Assembly: GCF_017813365.1 (NCBI RefSeq)
Contig: NZ_JAGIZA010000027.1
Coordinates: 1 to 50,009 of the forward strand
DNA from: Roseomonas indoligenes
GTDB taxonomy: Bacteria; Pseudomonadota; Alphaproteobacteria; Acetobacterales; Acetobacteraceae
Length of the DNA stretch: 50,009 nucleotides
Reading direction: 5' to 3'
The first letter of the stretch is position 1, and the number at the start of each line of letters is the position of its first letter. Of the stretch, positions 26,165-34,099 are shown one piece after another. A model generated the notes under the pieces. It saw only the letters and a list, made by a program, of their open reading frames with translations, had not been told where the DNA came from and searched no databases. The position numbers were made by a program, and so were the translations under genes.

Positions 26165-26473
26165 ATGGACAGTCTCTACTTCCTGGCGATGCTCGCGGGC
26201 GTCGCGTGGCTATGCTGGTGGGCGGTGCGGGATCCCGATCATCCTGCCTGGTCTCCTTTCGACATGCGGGAGGAGCCGGCGGCCCCGGCCACTTCAGGGA
26301 GGGACGGCCATGAGCGCGGCGCACGAAGGCCTCACCCTCCCCGAAGCGCCGCCGCGCCGCGTGGAAGGCCCGGTCCGGCTGCTGACCTTCAGCAGCCTCT
26401 ACCCAAGCCCGGGGCGCCCCAATCATGGCGTCTTCGTCGAGAACCGCCTTCGCCATCTCGTCGGGGGCGGTGA
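26165..26473 (+). CDS. Small membrane protein overlapping the next glycosyltransferase
   Basis: A well-formed GAAGGAG ribosome-binding site precedes an ATG that encodes one membrane helix (LYFLAMLAGVAWLCWWAV) and then DPDHPAWSPFDMREEP. The first 48 codons are unique; the remaining 54 run out of frame inside the following gene and look like a shadow. A one-base shift near 26290 would end this ORF in ATGA at the start of the next gene, the style used throughout this operon. A real ~48-residue single-helix protein is likely, with the C-terminus either genuinely overlapping or the result of a frameshift or sequencing error. Confidence 0.6.
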   Translation: MDSLYFLAMLAGVAWLCWWAVRDPDHPAWSPFDMREEPAAPATSGRDGHERGARRPHPPRSAAAPRGRPGPAADLQQPLPKPGAPQSWRLRREPPSPSRRGR

Positions 26474-27566
26474 GGCACAGAGCACCGTGCTGGCGCCGGT
26501 GCCCTGGTTCCCCTTCCGTGGCGGCGGTGCAGGCCAGGCGGAGGTGATCCGGCACGGGTTGCGGGTGCACCATCCCCGCTTCGTCGCCCCGCCAGGGCTA
26601 GGGATGCTGACGGCGCCCACCAGCCTCTACGCCACCGCCCGCGCGGCGCTGGCGCGCATGCTGGAGCAGGGCTTCGACTTCGACCTGCTGGACGCGCATT
26701 ATCTCTACCCCGACGGCGTGGCCGCGATCTGGCTCGGGCAGGAATTCGGCAAGCCCGTCGTGATCACGGCGCGGGGTTCGGATGTCAGCCAGCTCCCGAA
26801 TTACCGCCTGCCCCGGCGCGCTATCCAGCGGGCCATCAAGGGGGCGGACGCGCTGATCGCGGTCAGTGGGGGGCTGCGGGACGGCCTGCTGGCGCTCGGC
26901 GCGCCGGCGGAGAAGGTCACCGTCCTGCGCAACGGCGTGGACCTGGATCTCTTCATGCCCCCGGTCCCGCGTCAGGCGGCGCGCGCGGCCTTGGGGATGG
27001 GCCCGGAGCCCGTGCTGATCTCCGTCGGCCACCTCATCGAGCGCAAGGGGCACCATCACGTCGTCGCGGCCCTGCCGATGCTGCCCGGCCACCGCCTGCT
27101 GATCCTCGGCGAGGGGCCGGAGCGGGGGGCGCTGCTCGCCCTCGCGCGGCGCCTGGGGGTGGAGGATCGGGTGCGGCTCGTCGGCGCCCAGCCGCATGCG
27201 TACCTGCCGCAGTGGTACGGCGCGGCGGACGCGATGGTGCTCGCCTCCAGCCGCGAGGGCTGGGCCAACGTGCTGCTGGAGTCCATGGCCTGCGGCACGC
27301 CGGTGGTGGCGAGCCCGGCCTGGGGGAGCCGCGAGGCGGTGCGTTCCCCCGCCGCGGGGCTGGTGATGGAGGAGACGACGCCCGAGGCGGTGGCGGCCGG
27401 GGTGCAGCGCCTGCTGGCCGCCCCGCCGGACAGGGCCGCCACCCGCGCCTATGCGGAGGGGTTCGGGTGGGAGGAAACGAGCGCCGGGCAGATGGCGGTG
27501 TTCCGGCGCGTCCTGGCGGCGAGAGCGGGGACGTCCGGAGCAGTCGGGGCGAGGGCGAGGGCATGA
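26310..27566 (+). CDS. GT4-family glycosyltransferase
   Basis: A 418-aa GT-B glycosyltransferase. N-terminal LLTFSSLYPSPGRPNHGVFVENRL, donor-site region with ISVGHLIERKGHHHVV and EGWANVLLESMACGTPVVAS (the EX7E motif of GT4). It should add a sugar to the EPS repeat unit. Start at ATG 26310 with AGGGAGG ahead; earlier in-frame codons overlap the small membrane ORF. It ends in ATGA with the secreted-protein gene. Sugar specificity cannot be inferred. Confidence 0.87.
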   Translation: MSAAHEGLTLPEAPPRRVEGPVRLLTFSSLYPSPGRPNHGVFVENRLRHLVGGGEAQSTVLAPVPWFPFRGGGAGQAEVIRHGLRVHHPRFVAPPGLGMLTAPTSLYATARAALARMLEQGFDFDLLDAHYLYPDGVAAIWLGQEFGKPVVITARGSDVSQLPNYRLPRRAIQRAIKGADALIAVSGGLRDGLLALGAPAEKVTVLRNGVDLDLFMPPVPRQAARAALGMGPEPVLISVGHLIERKGHHHVVAALPMLPGHRLLILGEGPERGALLALARRLGVEDRVRLVGAQPHAYLPQWYGAADAMVLASSREGWANVLLESMACGTPVVASPAWGSREAVRSPAAGLVMEETTPEAVAAGVQRLLAAPPDRAATRAYAEGFGWEETSAGQMAVFRRVLAARAGTSGAVGARARA

Positions 27567-29662
27567 TGCGGCGACGGGATCTTCTGGCCGCGGCGGCGGT
27601 TTGCGCGGCACCCGCGGGGGCTGTGGCGCAGGTGCGCGCCGTAGCGCCCGCCTGTCCCTCCCAGCGAGGCGACGTGGTGGGGCTGGTGCTGGAGGGGACG
27701 GGCGGGTCGGCCGGCAGCGTTGCCGTATTCGGCCAGGCTTTCCGCCCCGGCGACGTGCCGGATGCCGGCGCGGGCCGTGCTGCGCTGAGCGCGCGGCTGT
27801 CGGATGGGCGGCCCGTGCCGGTGCAGGTGGACGTGAAGACCCGCCATCCCGATGGCTCGGCCCGTTGGGCGGTGATTGCGCTGGCCTGCCCGGCCCTGGC
27901 ACGCGGCAGCCGGCAAGGGGTGGTGCTCTCGGCAACGGCGGCCGCGCCCGGGCCGGCGCTGGACACCGCGGCGGCACTGGCCGGACGGCAGGCCATTGTC
28001 ACGGTGAGGAGCCCCGGCGGGGCGGAATGGAGGATGGACCTGCTGCCCGCCTTCCGCGCTGCGCTGGCGGAGGCGCCCTGGCAGGCCGGGCCGCTGGCCG
28101 TGGCGGCGCGCGTCTCGGCCGCCGTGTCTCCGGCGGCGGCCGGCGGTGTCGCCTCCCTGCGGCTGGTCGCGGACGTGGCGCTGCGGGCGGATGGCTCGCT
28201 CTGGGTGGAGGCTTGGTTCCGCAACGACGTGGCGATGCGCCCGAATGGTGGCGAGGCAGCCTACGCCGCGCAACTCGTGCTGGACGGGCGGACAGCGCTG
28301 GAGACCACGATCCCCAAGCAGTCCCAATACACGGCCTGGGGGCGGCTGGTGGGGGCGGTGCGGTCCGGCACGGCGCCCTGGGTTCGGCACGATGCCGCCT
28401 ACCTCGCCGATGCCGCCGCCGTCGCGCGCTACGACCTCGCGACCGGTGTGGATGAAGGGGTGCTGGCCCGGATGGCGCAGTCCGTGGCGGCGCCGGGCTG
28501 GGCGGTGCCCCTGGCCCCACGGGGGATCACGCAGGACATGGGGCAGACCGGAGGGCGAGCCGACATCGGCCCCGCCACCATGCCACAGGCCGTCTGGCTG
28601 ATGACCGGCGATCCTCGCGCGGCCGCCTACTCCCTGGGGCAGGCCGAGGCGGCGGGCGCCATCCCCTGGCACTACTGGGATCCTTCCGGCGGCGCCGGCA
28701 ACGGCGGCTGGATCGACACCCGCCGCTGGCCGCGGCTGTGGAGCGACGGGCGGGGCGGCCCCGCGCCGGGCGGGCTGATGCAGCCTGTGGCGGGCGACAC
28801 GGGCTGGAAGGTCGACTGCGCGCACCAGCCGGATTTGAACTTCGTGCCCTTCCTGCTGACCGGGCGGCGGGCGCTGCTGGACAATCTTCAGGCCCAGGCC
28901 TCGTGGTGCGTCGTCTCGCAATGGCCCGCGCCGGCGGCGCGCGGGGCCCCGGGTGCCGCGGGGCCGGGCGAGGGAGTGAACGTGGTGCGCGGCAACCAGG
29001 TTCGCGGTGCCGCCTGGTCTCTGCGGCAGCTGGAGAACGCGTCCTGGGCCAGCCCGGACGCCGATCCCAACAGGCCCTGGCTGCGCAGCGCCGCTGCCGG
29101 CAACTGGGCCTGGATCCGGGCGCAGATTCCGGCCTGGACGGCCGCACAGGGCGAGGCGCATGGCTGGATTCCCGGCGAGTACGGCGCCTCCGGCGTGCTG
29201 CCGCCCTGGCAGCAGGACTACTTCGCTTTCACCGCCGCGATCACTGCGCGGCGAGGGGACGAGGCGGCGCGCGCGGTGCTGACCTGGATGGCGAATTTTC
29301 TCGTTGGGCGCTTCGGAGCGGCGGATCGCGGCTTCGCCCGGAACGACGGCGCGGCCTACCTCGTCGCGAACCTCTCCTCCTCCGGCCAAGCTCTGGCGAG
29401 CTGGGCGGCGATGGGGGAGGCGATGCGCGCCAGGGGGCTTTCCAACGGCTCTGGCTGGGGCAAGAGCGAGGGCGACTACGCCCAGCTCGCGCTGGCCTCC
29501 CTCGCGTCCGTCTCCGATGCGCTCGGATCGGAGAAGGCGGCTCAGGCCTATGCCTGGCTGGCGGGGGCCGGTGCCCCCTTCACCCGGGCGCAGGACTTCG
29601 CCCGTGACCCGGTCTTTAACATCGTTCCACGCGGGCGCGGCGGCGCGCGCTGCGGGCCGTGA
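27563..29662 (+). CDS. Large exported protein, possible polysaccharide lyase-like enzyme
   Basis: A 699-aa protein with a Tat-type leader (MMRRRDLLAAAAVCAAPAGAVAQ). No family is named with certainty. Residues ~35-200 look beta-rich, with TRHPDGSARWAVIAL at 94-108 that recalls the N-terminal RIFT-barrel domain of PcRGLX/YetA-like rhamnogalacturonan lyases (PL26). The rest, with many Trp and Tyr, could be an alpha-barrel: TIPKQSQYTAWGR, IPWHYWDPSG, and a conserved end (NFLVGRF, DGAAYL, GWGKSEGDYAQLALA). The protein at the left edge shares that end and carries a CBM. I infer an EPS-modifying or degrading enzyme in the periplasm or outside; the match is a family resemblance only. It ends the operon; the start ATG overlaps the previous TGA. 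Confidence 0.8.
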   Translation: MMRRRDLLAAAAVCAAPAGAVAQVRAVAPACPSQRGDVVGLVLEGTGGSAGSVAVFGQAFRPGDVPDAGAGRAALSARLSDGRPVPVQVDVKTRHPDGSARWAVIALACPALARGSRQGVVLSATAAAPGPALDTAAALAGRQAIVTVRSPGGAEWRMDLLPAFRAALAEAPWQAGPLAVAARVSAAVSPAAAGGVASLRLVADVALRADGSLWVEAWFRNDVAMRPNGGEAAYAAQLVLDGRTALETTIPKQSQYTAWGRLVGAVRSGTAPWVRHDAAYLADAAAVARYDLATGVDEGVLARMAQSVAAPGWAVPLAPRGITQDMGQTGGRADIGPATMPQAVWLMTGDPRAAAYSLGQAEAAGAIPWHYWDPSGGAGNGGWIDTRRWPRLWSDGRGGPAPGGLMQPVAGDTGWKVDCAHQPDLNFVPFLLTGRRALLDNLQAQASWCVVSQWPAPAARGAPGAAGPGEGVNVVRGNQVRGAAWSLRQLENASWASPDADPNRPWLRSAAAGNWAWIRAQIPAWTAAQGEAHGWIPGEYGASGVLPPWQQDYFAFTAAITARRGDEAARAVLTWMANFLVGRFGAADRGFARNDGAAYLVANLSSSGQALASWAAMGEAMRARGLSNGSGWGKSEGDYAQLALASLASVSDALGSEKAAQAYAWLAGAGAPFTRAQDFARDPVFNIVPRGRGGARCGP

Positions 29663-29910
29663 GATGCGGGGCCCGGGAGGCCGGGGGAAGGGGGAGATAA
29701 ACCCCTGTCTTTGGTAATTGTCGGCGGCCATCCCGACGTTAACCCCGGCCGCGCTTTGCCGACACGGCCCGCTTCGTGACGCACGAAAGCTCCCCGAGTA
29801 TCCTCGCGGCACAGCTGGCGCGGCTGCAACACCTGATCTTTTTGATGCAGCCCGGGTAGCACGACCTCTCGCCACGTCGCGGGCTGGTGGCCGTAGCTTG
29901 ATGCACGCCG
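29663..29910. other. Intergenic segment at the end of the main plus-strand operon
   Basis: About 250 bp without a supported gene. It begins with a GC-rich run (ggcccgggaggccgg near 29670) that might act as a weak terminator, but no T-tract follows. A TTG-started frame (29718-29936) has no ribosome-binding site and is not called. Confidence 0.4.
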
Positions 29911-30240
29911 GTGATCGTCGCCCAGTTGCCCCTTAAAAGGACGCTGTTGGCAGAGCCCGGCGACATCGCCCGTCTCTGCAACAACATGGCGGGCATGCTG
30001 GCGGTGCTGGAAGCAGTGACGAACTGCGGGCCGGACCGCGCTCGCTACGAGGCCCAGCTGGCGGCGTTTCGCCGCCAAGGCGTGGGGCGCCCTCCAGAGG
30101 TGCAGATGGCGAGCCGATGCGGCATCTTGCGCTGCAGCTTCTCGGAGCTGTTCCGCCAGGCCCGTTTCCAGCATGACATTGGCAGCCTCAGCTCAGGCAG
30201 CTTGCTGATCCACCTTTGGCAGGCTGGACGGTGGGCCTGA
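29911..30240 (+). CDS. Possible hypothetical protein (109 aa)
   Basis: A GTG-started frame with mostly G/C third positions, starting MIVAQLPLKRTLLAEPGDIARL; an internal Met (residue 26) could be the real start. No domain, signal peptide or membrane segment is recognised. It lies at the left edge of the lower-GC interruption and its last 48 bp overlap the convergent glycosyltransferase. It could be the remnant of an acquired gene. Weak ribosome-binding site, so uncertain. Confidence 0.35.
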   Translation: MIVAQLPLKRTLLAEPGDIARLCNNMAGMLAVLEAVTNCGPDRARYEAQLAAFRRQGVGRPPEVQMASRCGILRCSFSELFRQARFQHDIGSLSSGSLLIHLWQAGRWA

Positions 30241-31542
30241 GTAGCCACGCATGCTCTTGGTGCATTTCCTGCGCGCCAGGTTGTCCACTGCCACCCCGAT
30301 GAGGCAGGCGGTGGGGAAGAAAACCACGAAGCCGTAGCGCGTCGTGACATGCGTGAGGATGTAGGGGGCCAGTGGTAGCACCGTATAGGCCAGCCACAAC
30401 ACGCGATGTGGCCCGCGCCAGACCACCAGTAGGGTTCCTAAGAGCTTCGCGGCTCCGTAGGCGGTGAACCATATCCAGGCAACGATGATAGGCACCACCG
30501 GCCGCCAATCGATCATGTCCTCACGAGGGAACAGCAGCAACTTGGCACGCGTCGCGCTCAGTTCCACGAACCGGCCGGGGTGCTCCCTGATCCAGCTCAT
30601 CGCAAGGTCGCGCATCTCCCTCATGTACGCGGCCTCACCGACCTCCGCCGCTCGGCGCGCGGCCTCCGGTGTGACAAAGGGGTGAATCCCGGCCCCCATG
30701 GGGGTGCCATCCGCCAGGTCGTTGTTGCCGACGGCCAGCTCAAGCCCGAAGTTAGAGCGCGTCATCGTGAAAACGCCGAGCTCCTGACTGTTCCGGATCC
30801 CCCAGGGCACGAGGCACGCCGCCACGATGACGCCAGCAAGAAGGCCCTGCGTCGCGGCTCGGCGGCCCTCACGCCATGGCAGCAGCGTCAGCAAGCCTAA
30901 CAGCATGGCGGGCAGCACCGCCGGGGAGACGAGGCCGCCGATGCCCGCCAGCCCCGCCGCGCTCGCGACAGTCCCGCGTCCTCCTTCCGCACGGGCGCGC
31001 AACACGACCGCCAGCGAGGCCACCAGCAGGAACGCCGCGAATGGCTGATCCCACTGGCGGTAATAGAGGACGGAATCCGTCAGATAGAAGGGCGTGACGC
31101 AGGTGAGGAGGACAATCGTCCACCGGCCGGCCTGCCCCAATCCGAGCCGAGCTGCGATGCGGAGCGACAGAAAGGTGGAAGCGACCCAGAGCGCGACGCA
31201 GACCAGACCCTGCGCCACGCGTGACGTCGCCGTGTTCTCACCAAGAAGCGCGAAGATGCCGGCAAGGTAGGCGGTGTGGATCGGTGATACGTGTGCCGTC
31301 GGTCCGGTGGGGAGCATGTAAGGATTGCTGAGCCCATCGCCCCTCAGAAACGATAGTGCGGCCCGACCAGTCTCTCCCAGGCCCGCGTTCACCGCGGTGT
31401 GCATCAACGCGATGATTGTCCCGACGACGATCGGTATCACCAGGAGCAGTTCCAGTCGAAACATCGGTCTCGCTCCGGGATAGCCCGCAACGGAGGATAC
31501 CCTACTTACAGCGTTCCTCACGATCGACGCTGAACCTCGCAT
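30193..31542 (-). CDS. Polytopic membrane glycosyltransferase (GT-C type)
   Basis: A 449-aa protein with about ten membrane helices, resembling PMT/ArnT-type GT-C glycosyltransferases that use polyprenyl-linked sugars. Seen are a first periplasmic loop with NPYMLPTGPTAHVSPIHTAYLAGIFALL, then DSVLYYRQWDQPFAAFL, WGIRNSQELGVF, and AYTVLPLAPYILTHVTTRYGF. AGGGAG seven nt before the ATG at 31542 supports this start; an alternative Met at 31464 begins just before the first helix. A sigma-54-like promoter lies 30 bp upstream. Codon use is less GC-biased than neighbours, suggesting a later addition to the locus. Role: probably adding a sugar in the periplasm. Confidence 0.78.
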   Translation of the reverse strand: MRGSASIVRNAVSRVSSVAGYPGARPMFRLELLLVIPIVVGTIIALMHTAVNAGLGETGRAALSFLRGDGLSNPYMLPTGPTAHVSPIHTAYLAGIFALLGENTATSRVAQGLVCVALWVASTFLSLRIAARLGLGQAGRWTIVLLTCVTPFYLTDSVLYYRQWDQPFAAFLLVASLAVVLRARAEGGRGTVASAAGLAGIGGLVSPAVLPAMLLGLLTLLPWREGRRAATQGLLAGVIVAACLVPWGIRNSQELGVFTMTRSNFGLELAVGNNDLADGTPMGAGIHPFVTPEAARRAAEVGEAAYMREMRDLAMSWIREHPGRFVELSATRAKLLLFPREDMIDWRPVVPIIVAWIWFTAYGAAKLLGTLLVVWRGPHRVLWLAYTVLPLAPYILTHVTTRYGFVVFFPTACLIGVAVDNLARRKCTKSMRGYSGPPSSLPKVDQQAA

Positions 31543-31572
31543 CGCGTTGCTCCCTGGACGAGGCGCAAATGG

Positions 31573-31587
31573 GCAACATTTGTGCCT
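31573..31587 (-). promoter_or_regulatory. Sigma-54-like -24/-12 promoter for the membrane glycosyltransferase
   Basis: On the minus strand AGGCAC-AAATG-TTGC: the GG and GC elements are 12 bp apart as in the site at 2062-2076, with only the first T of TGGCAC replaced by A. The -12 GC is about 31 bp upstream of the ATG at 31542, so the leader would be short (~20 nt). It sits in the 90-bp gap between two minus-strand genes, so it could be an internal promoter. Confidence 0.6.
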
Positions 31588-31632
31588 AGCCCGAAATCAT
31601 TTGAGCGCAGGACGTTAGGCAGAGCCTCGGCC

Positions 31633-32628
31633 TCAGCCCAGCTTACGACGCGCATGCCACGATCCGAGGGCTAGGAGCGTGCCGCCGAGAAATCGCGATA
31701 GCGGCTGCGGCAGCGCGGATACGCCGAGCTTCAGCGTTGTCCGCCACTCGCGCTGCGGTGTTGCGAGTTGCGTGTAGATCCGTCGCACCGCGGCATGGTC
31801 CTGTCGGCTGAAGGCGATGTGCAAGGCGTCGGCGCGGCGTCGCGCCGCGCTGTTCCGGATGGCGGCAGCATACGGAATGAGGGAGGGGCGGCGTTGCAAC
31901 ACATGCTCCAGGATTACCGCGTCGCCGAGGTTCATCGCCTGGACGTCGGCGGAGTAGTTCCCGGCGTGCTTGCGGATTTGCACCAGCGGCTGCGGCACCA
32001 CGCCGAAAGGTGTGTGCTCTGCCAACAGAAGCGCCGTCGCGAAATCCGTGCCGATGATGCGCCCTACGGAGACGTCCCACCCGCCGATGTCCAGAAGGAA
32101 GAGCCGGTCCGCGACGAGACAGGAGGGGAAAAAGGGCTGGAAGCGGATCAGCCGGTCCACGATAGGCGAGTCGAAGACGGCGCTGCCGTCCGGCGTCACG
32201 CGGCGAAGGCTGTCCCAGTAGCCGGGCGGAGCTGCGTCGAACTTCCGCGCTGTGGTGTCGCTTCCGTCTTGCAAAATGGTAAAATCAGCATAGGCGACGC
32301 GGGTACGGGGCTCGGCTGCCCAGAGATCGGCCATCGCCTGCAGGAAGCCGGGACGCCAAAGGTCATCGCTGTCGCAGAAAGCCACGAGGTTGCCGCTTGC
32401 GATGCGGAGTCCTGCGTTGCGGGCCGCGAGGTCGCCCGAGTTCGGGATGCGACAGGTCGTGACAAGGTCCCGGTATTTCGTAGCCAGCATTTCAGCAGTG
32501 CTGTCCGTCGAACCGTCATCCACCACGATAATCTCGTGGGGGCGCAGGCTTTGCGCGATGATGGCGTCCAGCGTCTCTGCCAGCAGCGCCGCGCGATTGT
32601 AGGTCGGGACGACGACGCTGATGTCCAA
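31633..32628 (-). CDS. GT2-family glycosyltransferase
   Basis: A 331-aa GT-A glycosyltransferase. It begins DISVVVPTYNRAALLAETL, has IIVVDDGSTDST, ARNAGLRIASGNLVAFCDSDDLW (metal-binding DxD-type motif) and an acceptor region. It should add a sugar to the EPS or a glycan branch. A TTG start at 32628 has an AGGAGGA ribosome-binding site 4-5 nt upstream and gives the usual GT2 N-terminus; an ATG at 32691 lacks one and would add 21 residues. Lower GC than neighbours, like the gene after it. Confidence 0.8.
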   Translation of the reverse strand: MDISVVVPTYNRAALLAETLDAIIAQSLRPHEIIVVDDGSTDSTAEMLATKYRDLVTTCRIPNSGDLAARNAGLRIASGNLVAFCDSDDLWRPGFLQAMADLWAAEPRTRVAYADFTILQDGSDTTARKFDAAPPGYWDSLRRVTPDGSAVFDSPIVDRLIRFQPFFPSCLVADRLFLLDIGGWDVSVGRIIGTDFATALLLAEHTPFGVVPQPLVQIRKHAGNYSADVQAMNLGDAVILEHVLQRRPSLIPYAAAIRNSAARRRADALHIAFSRQDHAAVRRIYTQLATPQREWRTTLKLGVSALPQPLSRFLGGTLLALGSWHARRKLG

Positions 32629-32691
32629 GGAGTCCTCCTGCGCGGGCGTCAAAGCGAGAAACAATTTCCTGCATACGGCCGAATTCATCAA

Positions 32692-32855
32692 CGAAACCGC
32701 GCACCAGTTTTGGTTATTTGTTTTTCGCGGAATGTAAAATCCAAGAGATATCAGAATGTAAAATGTAAATAGTGTAAAGATGATAATAATACTTACCGTG
32801 GCAACGTTGTCAGGGTAGCTTCCAATCCGTGGTCTTGCTGAAGGGCTTGCTGGCG
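32692..32855. promoter_or_regulatory. AT-rich divergent promoter region with repeated TGTAAA motifs
   Basis: Divergent gap between a GT2 gene and the epimerase. It holds four TGTAAA hexamers in direct orientation at 32733-32738, 32757-32762, 32764-32769 and 32773-32778; two of them are in 10-bp identical AATGTAAAAT copies. Repeated elements of this sort are typical of a regulator array or phased A/T-rich bending. No -24/-12 motif is present. The binding protein is unknown. Confidence 0.5.
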
Positions 32856-33842
32856 ATGGCGACGTTCCTGGTGACCGGTGGCTGCGGTTTCATCGGCTCA
32901 CACCTCTGCGCCGCGCTGCGCGCACGAGGTCACGGCGTGCGGGTGCTGGACGATCTCTCCAGTGGCTCGGAGGCCAATCTTGCGCCCGGCAGCAAGTTCC
33001 TGCTCGGCGATGTCTGCCAGCCCATGGCGCTGCGCGAGGCGCTGGCGGGCGTCGACGGATGCTTCCACCTCGCCGCCATCGCCTCCGTCCAGCGCGGGGA
33101 AAAGGACTGGCTCGGCACCCACCGCACCAACCTGTCGGCGACGGTTGCGCTGCTGGAAGCGGCGCGCGCGTCCCGCATCCCCGTGGTCTACGCGTCCTCC
33201 GCCGCCGTCTACGGCGCCAACGGCAACCTGCCGCTACACGAGGATTCGACCGTCCAGCCGCTCTCGGCCTATGGCGCGGACAAGCTGGGATGCGAGCTGC
33301 ACGCGCGCGTGGCGGGCCATGTCCACGGCATTCCCACGATGGGGCTGCGCTTCTTCAACGTCTTCGGCCCGCGGCAGGACCCGGCGTCACCCTATTCGGG
33401 GGTGATCTCCATCTTCTGCGACCGGCTGTTGAGGAAGGAGGCGCTGGACGTCTTCGGGGATGGCCAGCAGACCCGCGACTTCATCTTCGTGGAAGATGTG
33501 GTGCGCGCCCTGATCGCGGCGATGCGGCAGGTGAACGTTGCCGCCCCCGTCCTGAACATCTGCACGGGAAACGGCACCTCGGTCCTGCAGCTGGCCTACC
33601 TGGTCGCGGAGCTCTGCGGCGTGAGGGCCGAGATCAATCATCGGCCGGCGCGGGCGGGGGAGGTGCGGCACTCGATCGGCCTGCCCCTTCGCGCGCGGGA
33701 GCGACTCGGCCTGGGGTCGACCATGGCGATCCGGGACGGGCTGGAGGCCACCCTGACCTGGATGCGGGAGGGGCGGCCCGGGCTCGCGCCGACGAGCCGC
33801 AGCAGCGTCAACGGTAGAACGCCCATATGGCAAGGCCGATGA
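32856..33842 (+). CDS. NAD-dependent sugar epimerase/dehydratase (GalE-like)
   Basis: A 328-aa short-chain dehydrogenase of the extended type. The NAD-binding motif is TGGCGFIGSHLC, catalytic SSAAVYG and YGADK (YxxxK), and the substrate end contains RFFNVFGPRQDP, as in UDP-hexose 4-epimerases and related dehydratases. It supplies a nucleotide sugar for EPS. ATG at 32856 has AAGGG about 11 nt upstream; a GTG at 32829 would add nine residues. Its 3' end overlaps the antisense small gene by 35 bp. Confidence 0.88.
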   Translation: MATFLVTGGCGFIGSHLCAALRARGHGVRVLDDLSSGSEANLAPGSKFLLGDVCQPMALREALAGVDGCFHLAAIASVQRGEKDWLGTHRTNLSATVALLEAARASRIPVVYASSAAVYGANGNLPLHEDSTVQPLSAYGADKLGCELHARVAGHVHGIPTMGLRFFNVFGPRQDPASPYSGVISIFCDRLLRKEALDVFGDGQQTRDFIFVEDVVRALIAAMRQVNVAAPVLNICTGNGTSVLQLAYLVAELCGVRAEINHRPARAGEVRHSIGLPLRARERLGLGSTMAIRDGLEATLTWMREGRPGLAPTSRSSVNGRTPIWQGR

Positions 33843-33975
33843 GACCCCAGCCGAGCAACGAGAGCGCGCCGATCAGCAGGACAGCGGCCGGCCAGGACAT
33901 CCGCCGCCCGAAGTCCGCGCTCGCCGGTCCGGCTTCTTCGGAATGCCGGCCAAAGTTCCTGCGGCCAGGGTTCAT
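33808..33975 (-). CDS. Small antisense membrane protein (55 aa)
   Basis: ATG at 33975 with AAGGAGA six nt upstream, a good ribosome-binding site. The product starts MNPGRRNFGRHSEE, then one membrane helix (WPAAVLLIGALSLLGWGLIGLAIW) and ends AFYR. No family is recognised. It is convergent with the epimerase (35-bp overlap) and divergent from asnB. Small single-helix proteins of this kind are common companions of EPS machinery but this one has no known partner. Confidence 0.65.
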   Translation of the reverse strand: MNPGRRNFGRHSEEAGPASADFGRRMSWPAAVLLIGALSLLGWGLIGLAIWAFYR

Positions 33976-34099
33976 TCGATGTCTCCTTGCGCGGGAGGAA
34001 GCCGCGAGGGGCGCTGGCCCTCCGCCATGGCCGTAGTGGGAACCCTGTCCATAGCACGACAGGGAAGCGGCCGGTCGCCTTAAAGGGAATTCGCCGAGC

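Noticed and set aside
27449-29875. 808-codon minus-strand frame opposite the secreted protein
   Set aside because: Shadow of the plus-strand gene; no ribosome-binding site, low-complexity Arg/Gly/Pro-rich product.
29718-29936. 72-codon TTG-started frame
   Set aside because: No ribosome-binding site and no recognisable product; in a stretch that looks non-coding.
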